A stretch of DNA of 13,983 bases from an uncultured Hymenobacter sp. Lineage in GTDB: Bacteria; Bacteroidota; Bacteroidia; Cytophagales; Hymenobacteraceae. The notes under the pieces are model-generated. The model saw nothing but the letters and a program-made list of their open reading frames with translations. It was not told where the DNA came from and did not search any database. The stretch's first letter is position 1. Each line of letters starts with the position of its first letter. Below are positions 5,779 through 13,983 of the stretch, piece after piece. The translations under genes were made by a program, and so were the position numbers. The stretch is taken from NCBI GenBank assembly GCA_937871705.1, contig CALMOO010000588.1, positions 1,483 to 15,465 of the forward strand, written 5' to 3'.

Positions 5779-7419
5779 ATGAAATATTTCCTCCTAGGTG
5801 GCCTGCTGCTAGCCGCTGCGGCCCAGGCCCAGCCTACCCCCCGCCCGTCGGTTAGCTCGGCATCGGTGGCGTCGAGCAGCTTGCTGCTTAAGATTCCGCC
5901 TTCGCCGCGTCAGCTTTATCCTGGCTTGTTTGAAGACGTGCAACGCACGCAGGTGTACCGCGACAACAAGACGTTTGTGGATGCCTTACCCAAGGGCACG
6001 CCCGCCGAGGTAATGGCCGCCTACCAGCAGCAGCACGGCCAGGCGGGCTTCGACCTGAAGGCCTTCGTAGCGCAGTATTTTGTGGCGCCCGCCGCGCCCA
6101 CCGATGCTTACCACAGCAACATCAAGGCCGGTATTCGGGCGCACCTCGATACGCTTTGGACGGTGCTGCGCCGCCCCGCGCAGGCCGAGGCCGGGCAATA
6201 TTCGTCGCTGCTGCCGCTGCCGCACCCGTACCTGGTGCCTGGCGGGCGGTTTCGGGAGGTGTATTACTGGGATTCGTATTTCACTATGCTAGGGCTGCGC
6301 GAGGCCGGCCGCACCCAGCTTATCGGCGACATGGTGGCCAATTTTGGCTTTCTGCTCGACCACTACGGGCATATTCCCAACGGCAACCGCACCTACTACC
6401 TCACGCGCTCGCAGCCGCCGTTTTTTGCCCTCATGGTGCAGTTGTTGGCGCAAGCCGAGGGCCCAGGCAGCCAGGCGTTGGTAAAATATCGGGCGCAAAT
6501 GCGGAGCGAATACACCTACTGGACGGCCGGCGCCACTGTCCTCAAGCCCGGCGTGGCGGCTGGCCGCGTGGTGCGGATGCCGGGCGGCGAAGTCCTGAGC
6601 CGCTACTGGGACGACAGCGACCAGCCCCGCGAAGAGTCGTACCGCGAAGATGTGGAAGCCGCCGCCAACACGCGGCAGCCTACCCCCCTGTTTTACCGCA
6701 ATGTGCGCGCGGCAGCCGCCTCGGGCTGGGATTTTAGCACCCGCTGGTTTGTGCCCAGCCAGGGGCTGGGCAGCATTCGCACCACCAGCCTAGTGCCCGT
6801 CGATTTGAACTGCTTGCTCCTGACCTTGGAACAAGCCCTGGCCCGCGCTGCCGCGCAAGCCGGCGACTCGGCCGAGGCGCCGCGCTTCCGCAAGCTGGCG
6901 GTGGCGCGCACGGCTGCCATTCGGCGCTATTTCTGGAATGCCCAGCTAGGCTTTTATGTCGATTATGACTTGCCGCAGCGCCAGCCCGTGAATGTGCGCA
7001 CGCTGGCCGGGGTGTTTCCGCTGGCCTTCGGCGTCGCTACCCCCGCCCAGGCCAGCCAAACGGCGCAGCGCCTCGAATCGGAGTTTCTGCGCCCCGGCGG
7101 CCTCCTCACTACCCCCAACCACGGCAAGCAGCAGTGGGATGCGCCCAACGCCTGGGCGCCGCTCGAATACCTGTCGGTAGTGGGCCTGCGCCGCTACCAG
7201 CAAACCACCCTGGCCGATACCGTCGCCCACCGCTGGGTGTCGCTGAACGTGCGCGTATTCAACGCCACCGGCAAGCTGCTGGAGAAGTACAACGTGGAGG
7301 ATACCAACCTGCTGGCCGGCGGTGGCGAGTACCCGCTGCAAGACGGCTTCGGCTGGACCAATGGCGTGCTGCTCAAGCTGCTGAATGAGGAGAAAGCCGC
7401 CAAAGCGGCAAAGAAGTAA
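5779..7419 (+). CDS. treA: Periplasmic trehalase (GH37)
   Basis: Hydrolyses alpha,alpha-trehalose to two glucose molecules by an inverting mechanism. A cleavable signal peptide is evident (MKYFLLGGLLLAAAAQAQ, cleavage near residue 18), so it acts in the periplasm or outside the cell. The total of 546 residues is normal for the family. Family signature 1, PGGRFREVYYWDSY, is at 154-167, and signature 2, QWDAPNAWAP, at 452-461. The probable catalytic acid is Asp318 in SGWDFSTRW, and the base is Glu502 in LEKYNVED, matching the two acidic residues of E. coli TreA. A Gly-rich loop, AGGGEYPLQDGFGWTNG, follows as expected. The C-terminus ends in an Ala/Lys tail. No trehalose synthesis genes adjoin it. 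The sugar symporter about 1.3 kb downstream on the other strand is a plausible partner for glucose uptake, by inference. It contains four sense-strand CTACCCC heptamers, all read as a Thr-Pro codon pair. Confidence 0.95.
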   Translation: MKYFLLGGLLLAAAAQAQPTPRPSVSSASVASSSLLLKIPPSPRQLYPGLFEDVQRTQVYRDNKTFVDALPKGTPAEVMAAYQQQHGQAGFDLKAFVAQYFVAPAAPTDAYHSNIKAGIRAHLDTLWTVLRRPAQAEAGQYSSLLPLPHPYLVPGGRFREVYYWDSYFTMLGLREAGRTQLIGDMVANFGFLLDHYGHIPNGNRTYYLTRSQPPFFALMVQLLAQAEGPGSQALVKYRAQMRSEYTYWTAGATVLKPGVAAGRVVRMPGGEVLSRYWDDSDQPREESYREDVEAAANTRQPTPLFYRNVRAAAASGWDFSTRWFVPSQGLGSIRTTSLVPVDLNCLLLTLEQALARAAAQAGDSAEAPRFRKLAVARTAAIRRYFWNAQLGFYVDYDLPQRQPVNVRTLAGVFPLAFGVATPAQASQTAQRLESEFLRPGGLLTTPNHGKQQWDAPNAWAPLEYLSVVGLRRYQQTTLADTVAHRWVSLNVRVFNATGKLLEKYNVEDTNLLAGGGEYPLQDGFGWTNGVLLKLLNEEKAAKAAKK

Positions 7420-7426
7420 GTGCCGC
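7405..7426. terminator. Possible hairpin at the trehalase/acyltransferase convergence
   Basis: GCGGCA (7405-7410) pairs with TGCCGC (7421-7426) around a 10-nt loop, spanning the last trehalase codons and the 13-bp gap before the opposing stop. A competing hairpin, GCCGC-CAAA-GCGGC (7396-7409), shares one arm, so only one can form. No T-run follows. This is a weak call, supported mainly by position. Confidence 0.3.
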
Positions 7427-7432
7427 AATTAC

Positions 7433-8596
7433 TTAATCCAGCACCTTTCTTTTTAGCCATTTTCTAACTGGCTCATCGTACAATTTCAAGCAGCCGTAGG
7501 CCAGGGCAATGCTCGAGAGAAAGACGGCCAGATTAATGGGAAACGCATTTTGCAGCGGGATTTTCGTAGTCGCCACCCACCCAGTATAAATATAGATTAT
7601 GGGGTAATGCGTGATATAAATGGGGTAGGAAATGTCGCCGAAAAACTTGCAAATGCGGGCTGAAAAACCACCTTCAATTCTGCCGCTTGCGGCTAAGAAA
7701 ACAATTAGCGGGAAGACCAGAATAATACTCAACGAGTAATAGATCCCATTGAGCCATAAGTGGGCGCTACCCCCGATTCTGGGCATGGCCAGGACAAGAA
7801 TAATTAATAAGCTGCATACTAGAAAAGCATTTTTGAATTGAATCAATTTGCCCATCCTGAACAGTAATAAACCCGCAAAAAATGGATACATAACTCGGGC
7901 AAACCCAACGTGCAGTTGCTGCGGCTCTAAGGACCAGCCGCCAATTACGTCGCCAGTAGGGCTAGTCAGGGCCAGGTGGAGCAAGGCCGCGCCAGATAGA
8001 ACTACCAGTATTGAAAGCGCGGTTTTGGAGAATTTACGCACGAAAAGCGCGTACAAAATATTGGCAATATACTCGTAGAACAATGACCAAGCGGGGCCAT
8101 TGAGCGGGTGCATCTCGTTCCAGCCGCGGATATCTAGGGCTGGTGGCACCGGCAGCAGCGTAAACCCGATAAACATGAGCAGCAGTACTTTCCAGCCTGG
8201 CACCGTATGGATGGCCGGCCACAGCGTAGAATCCTGAAAGTAAAAGCCCAACGCGCCGATAACCATGCCGATGATTATCATCGGCTGCAACCGAACCAGC
8301 CGGCGTTTAAAGAAATCCCAAGTCGTCATTTTCTGCCAGCGGTCGTCGTAGGCGTAGCCAATGACAAAGCCCGAAAGCAGAAAGAAAAAATCGACGGCCA
8401 GATACCCGTGGTTCAGAATTTGGTCGAGGTGGCTGGTGGCATGGGCCTCGAAAATATGGAACGCAACCACCATAAGGGCCGCTACCCCCCGCAAGCCATC
8501 TAGTATGGGGTAGTGCGGTTTGGCCGCTAGCTGAGGCGCGTTTGTAACGGGCTCACTACTAGTGCTCTCAATAATTATGTTTGGAGCGGTTTTCAT
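7433..8596 (-). CDS. Acyltransferase family 3 (OafA/YrhL-type) membrane protein
   Basis: A 387-residue integral membrane O-acyltransferase with about ten helices. Members move acetyl or other acyl groups onto sugars of surface polysaccharides, O-antigen, peptidoglycan or small glycosides; the acceptor here cannot be inferred. The hallmark N-terminal block is clear: ILDGLRGVAALMVVAFHIFE (31-50) with the conserved His47, GYLAVDFFFLLSGFVIGYAY (64-83), then FFKRRLVRLQP. A later GPAWSLFYEYIAN block matches the family's conserved Trp-Ser region. There is no SGNH extension, so it is the short form. No glycan cluster surrounds it. Parts of the gene are much richer in A+T than its neighbours: 7801-7860 has 18 G/C in 60 by hand count, against 42 in 60 for 6181-6240 of the trehalase. 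This suggests recent acquisition or relaxed composition. The start at 8596 is the first ATG of the frame; residues 1-25 are poorly conserved in appearance. Confidence 0.9.
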   Translation of the reverse strand: MKTAPNIIIESTSSEPVTNAPQLAAKPHYPILDGLRGVAALMVVAFHIFEAHATSHLDQILNHGYLAVDFFFLLSGFVIGYAYDDRWQKMTTWDFFKRRLVRLQPMIIIGMVIGALGFYFQDSTLWPAIHTVPGWKVLLLMFIGFTLLPVPPALDIRGWNEMHPLNGPAWSLFYEYIANILYALFVRKFSKTALSILVVLSGAALLHLALTSPTGDVIGGWSLEPQQLHVGFARVMYPFFAGLLLFRMGKLIQFKNAFLVCSLLIILVLAMPRIGGSAHLWLNGIYYSLSIILVFPLIVFLAASGRIEGGFSARICKFFGDISYPIYITHYPIIYIYTGWVATTKIPLQNAFPINLAVFLSSIALAYGCLKLYDEPVRKWLKRKVLD

Positions 8597-8709
8597 TGGT
8601 ATGATGCAAAACGGGTGGGTGGCTTTCTGCGAAGTTTACAGGCTAAGGCCGGCTTAAAGCGGGAAGCTTGAACCGATTATCATAGCAGGATACATACTTA
8701 AATCGGTCG

Positions 8710-8730
8710 GCTCCCCCTCTTTTTTGGAGC
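8710..8730. terminator. Weak hairpin downstream of the MFS gene
   Basis: GCTCC (8710-8714) and GGAGC (8726-8730) flank an 11-nt loop containing a T-run. A second pair, ACCGATT (8672-8678) and AATCGGT (8701-8707), lies next to it. They occupy the 162-bp gap between the MFS stop and the acyltransferase start, both on the minus strand. They may end MFS transcription or act upstream of the acyltransferase; neither is strong. Confidence 0.25.
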
Positions 8731-8758
8731 TGGGGTAGGGGCGCCACTTCGGCAAATG

Positions 8759-10156
8759 TTACCGCACGCGATACCCACTCATGGCATAAAACAGCAGGTA
8801 GGCGTAGCACATTGCCGGCACCACCATGGCTACCCGCAGCCCGCCGCCGTGCGTGGCAATGAAACCCATGAGTGGGGGTAGGAGCGCCCCACCTACAATG
8901 GCCATAATCAGGTACGACGAGCCCTGCTTAGTAAACGGCCCTAACCCGGTGATAGCCAGCGGAAAAATAACCGGCCACATAATGGAGTTGCACAAGCCGC
9001 AGAGCACTATCAGCCACAGCGCGATTTCGCCCTGGCTTAGTACGGAGGCCCCGACCAGCGCTACGCCCGCCGCGCACACCGCCACGAGCAGCACGCGATT
9101 GTGAAACCGCAGCAGTAGCGGAATACCCACCACCCGCCCCACCAGCGAGCCAAACCAATACGACGATACCAGCACCGCGCCCACTGCCTTGGTGAAGCCC
9201 GCCGAGGTGTCAATCGGCGCCGGGCTTTGTCCAAATAGCTCGCCGGCGAAGTTGGTAGCCACGTTTAGGGCGCGCACCAAGCTCTGGGTAAAAGGAGAAA
9301 GCGCCCGAATGCCCTGGCTTTCGCCGTAACGAATGAGGAACGAGCCCAGCCCGACTTCTACCCCCACGTATACAAAAATGGCCCCGATGCCCAGCACTAG
9401 GTGCCGATAGTTGAGCGCCGACTTGCGGCCGACCGCTACGGCCTGGTGCTCTAGTTTCTCTTCTTCGGGCAGCGCGTCAATATCGGGTAGCCGTAGCATA
9501 AAGAACACGCCCGCCAGCACCGCCAAAAAGCCCGCCAGGCCTAGGTAAGGTGCCTTCACCAGCTGCGCTTCCTGCGTCAGGCGCTGGGCGAGGGGTAGGA
9601 CTGCCAACTGCGCCTTCAGCGCCACCGAGCCGCCAAACAGCAGCAGCCCACCTACCAGCGGCGAAATGGCCCCGCCAAAATTATTCGCTACTCCCACAAT
9701 GCTCACCCGCGCTGGGGCTTGCCGCGCTGGCCCCAGCACGCTCACGTACGGGTTGGCCGCTACTTGCAAAAGCGTGATGCCCGCGCCTAGTACCGCCAGC
9801 GCCGTCAGAAACAACGGGAACGCCCGCGTATTGGCGGCCGGCACAAACAGCAGCGCACCGCCCGCCATCACGAGCAGCCCCACCACAATGCCGCGCTGGT
9901 AGCCCAGCTTCTCCAGCAACTTGCCCGCGGGCAATGACATCAGGAAATACGCCCCGAAAAAAGCCGACTGCACCGCGGTCGATTGAAAATCAGTGAGCTG
10001 GCACACGTCCTTGAGGTAGGGCATGAGCACGTCGTTGAAATTCGTAACCGCCCCGAAGAGCAGAAACAGCAGGGTCATGAGCACCATCGGCCCGGCGTAG
10101 GAGCGGGTAATGGTATCGGTGGTAGCGCCGCGCGCAGTAGTAACAGGAGTAGCCAT
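8759..10156 (-). CDS. Sugar:H+ symporter, MFS FucP/GluP family
   Basis: A major facilitator of 465 residues with 12 expected membrane segments. The family block is unmistakable: TNFNDVLMPYLKDVCQLTDF near residues 38-57, then QSAFFGAYFLMSLPAGKLLEKLGYQRG, and LLQVAANPYVSVLGP near residue 130. The aspartate of FND (about residue 42) corresponds to the proton/substrate aspartate of E. coli FucP. The glutamate FucP has before AANP is glutamine here (LLQVAANPY), which I recall as typical of the glucose/galactose (GluP) branch, so glucose or galactose is the likelier substrate. A TTG at 10174 would add six residues, but that start falls inside the T-run of a hairpin. The ATG at 10156 (MATPVTTARG) is preferred. 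The long linker EEEKLEHQAVAVGRK between halves is normal. No regulator adjoins it. Confidence 0.88.
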   Translation of the reverse strand: MATPVTTARGATTDTITRSYAGPMVLMTLLFLLFGAVTNFNDVLMPYLKDVCQLTDFQSTAVQSAFFGAYFLMSLPAGKLLEKLGYQRGIVVGLLVMAGGALLFVPAANTRAFPLFLTALAVLGAGITLLQVAANPYVSVLGPARQAPARVSIVGVANNFGGAISPLVGGLLLFGGSVALKAQLAVLPLAQRLTQEAQLVKAPYLGLAGFLAVLAGVFFMLRLPDIDALPEEEKLEHQAVAVGRKSALNYRHLVLGIGAIFVYVGVEVGLGSFLIRYGESQGIRALSPFTQSLVRALNVATNFAGELFGQSPAPIDTSAGFTKAVGAVLVSSYWFGSLVGRVVGIPLLLRFHNRVLLVAVCAAGVALVGASVLSQGEIALWLIVLCGLCNSIMWPVIFPLAITGLGPFTKQGSSYLIMAIVGGALLPPLMGFIATHGGGLRVAMVVPAMCYAYLLFYAMSGYRVR

Positions 10157-10172
10157 ACGGGGCGGAAGGTAC

Positions 10173-10198
10173 AAAAAAGCCGGCCATTGGGGCCGGCT
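10173..10198 (-). terminator. Intrinsic terminator or attenuator just upstream of the MFS gene
   Basis: On the minus strand AGCCGGCC (complement of 10191-10198), a 5-nt loop and GGCCGGCT (complement of 10178-10185) form a perfect, very GC-rich 8-bp stem. The final T of the stem starts a run of six T (complement of 10173-10178). This is a textbook rho-independent terminator for transcripts arriving from the DinB-like gene, which ends about 140 nt earlier. It ends only 16 nt before the MFS ATG, leaving little room for a separate promoter. Confidence 0.82.
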
Positions 10199-10338
10199 GG
10201 AGCATCAGGTATAAGTCATCATCAAGTTATTGGGCGTGCTCAACACTCCAAGTAGATTCTGTTTGGTCAACAAGCCCGACCTAATACTATTTGTCATTAC
10301 TCCAGATTTTAAACGAAGAGCCTAATCTGTCACTTGCC

Positions 10339-10812
10339 TTATACCAAATGCTTCAGCGACACCACATAGCCGATGTGGTAGCCTTCGTGAAAAAGCACGA
10401 AATCCAGCGCATCAGCTAGGCTGGCGACTTCCACACCGTAAATAGCGGCAATGCGCTCAGAGGGCTTGTACGTGGTAAAAATGCCGTGCTCTACGTCGGT
10501 GCGGAGTTGGTCGATAGTGGCGATAAGCAGCCCTTTGATAACCTCAATTTCGGCTTCGTCTAGCGCCCGTTCGGGGCGAGTGCCAGGTAGAAATGGCCGA
10601 AAATACTGCTCTTCGAGGGTGATAGGCTGGTCGGCCAGCACATAGCAGATGGCCTGCACGGCGCTGCTGAGGTGAGCCAGATGCCAGATAATGTTGTTGT
10701 TATAACCAGGCGGAATAGCGTTAAACTGCGTGGTGGTAAGGCCGCCGACCTGCTGGAGTAGAAATTGCCGCAGGCCTTTAATTTTGGTGAGTTGGTTGAG
10801 TTGCTTCTCCAT
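10339..10812 (-). CDS. DinB-like (DinB/YfiT superfamily) metalloprotein
   Basis: A 157-residue soluble, mostly helical protein of the DinB/YfiT fold, a four-helix bundle that binds a divalent metal. Members include thiol S-transferases (bacillithiol or mycothiol) and many stress proteins of unknown activity. The metal-ligand pattern is present: IIWHLAHL (His44, His47) and, near the C-terminus, FHEGYHIGYV (His142, His146). PPGYNNNIIWHLAHL also fits the family's pattern before the first histidine. The substrate is unknown. A GTG at 10836 would add eight residues, but it overlaps the -7-like box. The ATG at 10812 (MEKQLNQLTK) is preferred. It is divergent from the RlmL-like gene with 67 bp between the starts. 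The 164-182 bp region after its stop contains only the terminator at 10173-10198. Confidence 0.85.
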   Translation of the reverse strand: MEKQLNQLTKIKGLRQFLLQQVGGLTTTQFNAIPPGYNNNIIWHLAHLSSAVQAICYVLADQPITLEEQYFRPFLPGTRPERALDEAEIEVIKGLLIATIDQLRTDVEHGIFTTYKPSERIAAIYGVEVASLADALDFVLFHEGYHIGYVVSLKHLV

Positions 10813-10835
10813 ATGGTGGTGGGATAGGTTAGGCA

Positions 10836-10842
10836 CAAATTA
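10836..10842 (-). promoter_or_regulatory. Possible -7 box of the DinB-like gene
   Basis: The complement reads TAATTTG, the same sequence as the -7 box proposed for the DACNV gene, 23 nt before the ATG at 10812. No TTG lies at the expected -33 distance. It overlaps the alternative GTG start, which argues for the later ATG. Confidence 0.33.
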
Positions 10843-10866
10843 CGTGGCTTCTCGCCCACTACCCCC

Positions 10867-10874
10867 GACCTTTG
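10867..10874 (+). promoter_or_regulatory. Probable -7 box of the RlmL-like gene
   Basis: GACCTTTG lies 5 nt before the ATG at 10880, identical in sequence and spacing to the element before murB (4316-4323). The shared core extends to CCGACCTTTGC. A CTACCCC heptamer (10859-10865) directly precedes it. The implied transcript start is at or next to the ATG. A -33 box is not obvious. Confidence 0.42.
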
Positions 10875-10879
10875 CGCCC

Positions 10880-12067
10880 ATGCACCTTACCGCCACCACC
10901 CAGTTTGGCCTCGAAGAAGTCTTGGTTGACGAGCTGCGCCAGCTCGGCGCCACCATCGAATACGTCGGTAGCCGCGCCGTCGAATTTAGCGGCGACAAAA
11001 AACTGCTCTACAATACCATCCTCTGGAGCCGCACGGCCATGCGCCTGCTGCGCCCCTTCGCCGATTTCTACGCCCCCGACGAGCGCGCGCTGTATGACGA
11101 GGTGAGCTACATCGATTGGAGCAAGTTCATCGGCCCTGGCCAGACGTTTGCCATTACGGCGGTGGTCAATAAGTCGAGCTTCGAGCATTCCTTGTATGTG
11201 GCCCAGCTCACCAAAGACGCCATCGTGGACCAGTTTCGGGAGCGCACCGGCGAGCGCCCCAGCATCGACACCCGCAACCCCGATATTCGCATTCACTTGC
11301 GCATGCTCGAAAACGACGTTATCCTGAGCCTCGATGCGGCCGGCGACTCGTTGCACCGCCGCGGCTACCGCCAGGGTACCAACGAGGCGCCGCTCAACGA
11401 GGTGCTGGCCGCCGGCTTGGTCCTGCTCTCAGGTTGGGATAAGAAAAGCACGCTCATCGACCCCATGTGCGGCTCGGCCACCATCCTCACCGAGGCGGGT
11501 CTCATTGCCCAGCGCATTGCGCCCGGCCTGTTTCACCAAGGCAAGTTCGGCTTCGAAAACTGGCCCGACTTTGATGCTACGCTGTGGCAGCAAGTGCGCG
11601 AAGCAGCCCAAGCCCAGCGCATCGAAGAGCCGCAGGCTTACCTGGCTGGCTCCGACCTCGACCCGCGCGTTATCGACCAAGCTGCCCAAAACATCGAAGC
11701 CGCGGGCCTTGATGAGTGCATTCGCCTCGCGGTGCGCGACGTACGCGATGCCTACCCCCCCTCGGACCAGCCACCCGGGGTACTCATCACCAACCCACCC
11801 TACGGCGAGCGCATCGGCGAGGAGGCCCAGATGGATGCGCTCTACAAGACCATTGGCGACGCGCTCAAGCAGAATTTTCAGGGATTTGAGGCGTTTATTT
11901 TCACTGGTAATCTGGAGGCGGCGAAGGCCATTGGGCTGAAAGTGTCACGGCGTATTCCGCTCTTCAATGGCCCGATAGATTGCCGCTTGCTTAAGTATGA
12001 GCTGTACCGGGGTAGCCGGCGGCCCCCGCTAGCTGCTGGCCCTGCTGAGTCTGATGGTAAGCACTAA
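10880..12067 (+). CDS. THUMP-domain class I rRNA guanine-N2 methyltransferase (RlmL N-half/YpsC type)
   Basis: An SAM-dependent methyltransferase acting on RNA, most similar to the N-terminal m2G2445 half of E. coli RlmL (YcbY) and to stand-alone Firmicutes YpsC. It would place N2-methylguanosine in 23S rRNA in the cytoplasm. It has 395 residues, the normal length for the stand-alone form. An N-terminal ferredoxin-like/THUMP region spans about residues 1-155, including GLEEVLVDEL. A linker with HRRGYRQGTNEAPLNEVLAAG (158-179) is typical of the family. SAM motif I is LIDPMCGSATI (192-202), and the catalytic motif IV is TNPPYGER (304-311). The open frame extends upstream to 10730, but MHLTATTQFGLEEVL is the family N-terminus and the ATG follows a promoter-like box by 5 nt, so 10880 is chosen. 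The C-half of RlmL (RlmK, m7G2069) is absent. The C-terminal ~18 residues are low-complexity. Confidence 0.92.
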   Translation: MHLTATTQFGLEEVLVDELRQLGATIEYVGSRAVEFSGDKKLLYNTILWSRTAMRLLRPFADFYAPDERALYDEVSYIDWSKFIGPGQTFAITAVVNKSSFEHSLYVAQLTKDAIVDQFRERTGERPSIDTRNPDIRIHLRMLENDVILSLDAAGDSLHRRGYRQGTNEAPLNEVLAAGLVLLSGWDKKSTLIDPMCGSATILTEAGLIAQRIAPGLFHQGKFGFENWPDFDATLWQQVREAAQAQRIEEPQAYLAGSDLDPRVIDQAAQNIEAAGLDECIRLAVRDVRDAYPPSDQPPGVLITNPPYGERIGEEAQMDALYKTIGDALKQNFQGFEAFIFTGNLEAAKAIGLKVSRRIPLFNGPIDCRLLKYELYRGSRRPPLAAGPAESDGKH

Positions 12068-12081
12068 GCTTCTCATCTTAA

Positions 12082-12170
12082 GCCTTATAGACCTGGTAAA
12101 AGCTGGCCTTATAGCTGGTGGGCTAAGTTGAGGCAGGCGTGGCTAAGTTTTTTGGAACTTCGCTTAGCCA
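12082..12170. repeat. Cluster of short direct and inverted repeats upstream of recQ
   Basis: The 136-bp gap between the methyltransferase stop and recQ holds GCCTTATAG twice (12082-12090, 12106-12114) and AGCTGG twice (12101-12106, 12113-12118). GGCTAAGTT also occurs twice (12121-12129, 12141-12149), exactly 20 bp apart. TGGCTAAG (12140-12147) pairs with CTTAGCCA (12163-12170) to form an 8-bp hairpin with a 15-nt loop, followed by a T-rich stretch. The hairpin may end the methyltransferase transcript. The 20-bp-spaced repeats could bind a regulator of recQ; this is inference. Confidence 0.5.
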
Positions 12171-12203
12171 ATTGTTATTTTATTCTTTCGATTGAAGTGC
12201 CTT

Positions 12204-13983
<1,780 letters not shown>

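Noticed and set aside
10157..10174. TTG start at 10174 for the symporter
   Set aside because: The TTG lies in the T-run of the terminator hairpin; the ATG at 10156 gives the expected N-terminus.
10730..10879. 50-residue N-terminal extension of the methyltransferase
   Set aside because: It overlaps the DinB-like gene and the divergent promoter region, and family members begin at MHLTATTQFG-like sequence.

Overview
The window looks like chromosomal DNA of a GC-rich member of the Bacteroidota, most likely a Hymenobacter or close relative. The evidence is the protein repertoire (RecQ, MutS2, a MurB split as described, a DACNV-type sensor, a FucP/GluP-type sugar symporter), the TAnnTTTG-like -7 boxes close to several start codons, the lack of convincing Shine-Dalgarno sequences, and a GC content of roughly 60% judged by eye. 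The genus is an inference. No rRNA, tRNA, CRISPR array, insertion sequence, phage gene or replication origin was seen.

Layout from left to right: the 3' end of mutS2 (+); a perfect 13-bp inverted-repeat terminator; a DACNV/DisA-like sensor-domain gene (-); a multi-pass membrane protein (+); a convergent hairpin; murB (-), broken by a single-base frameshift; kptA (+), divergent from murB; a terminator; a small lipoprotein gene (-); a secreted trehalase (+), divergent from the lipoprotein gene; an acyltransferase-3 membrane protein (-); a sugar:H+ symporter of the FucP/GluP branch (-); a DinB-like metalloprotein (-); an RlmL-type THUMP rRNA methyltransferase (+), divergent from the DinB-like gene; and a recQ helicase (+) that runs off the right edge. 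Nearly every gene appears to be its own transcription unit. Convergent pairs are separated by hairpins, and divergent pairs share 67-194 bp promoter regions.

Most genes are housekeeping: DNA repair and recombination (mutS2, recQ), cell wall synthesis (murB), RNA modification or repair (RlmL-like methyltransferase, kptA), and carbohydrate use. Periplasmic trehalase would release glucose, and the nearby symporter could import it; this link is an inference. I found no multi-gene defence or biosynthetic system.

The most unusual signal is at the sequence level. The heptamer CTACCCC/GGGGTAG occurs 30 times by hand count. It lies on both strands, in coding and non-coding DNA and in all three codon phases. 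One copy pair forms a terminator stem, and another copy sits exactly at the murB frameshift.
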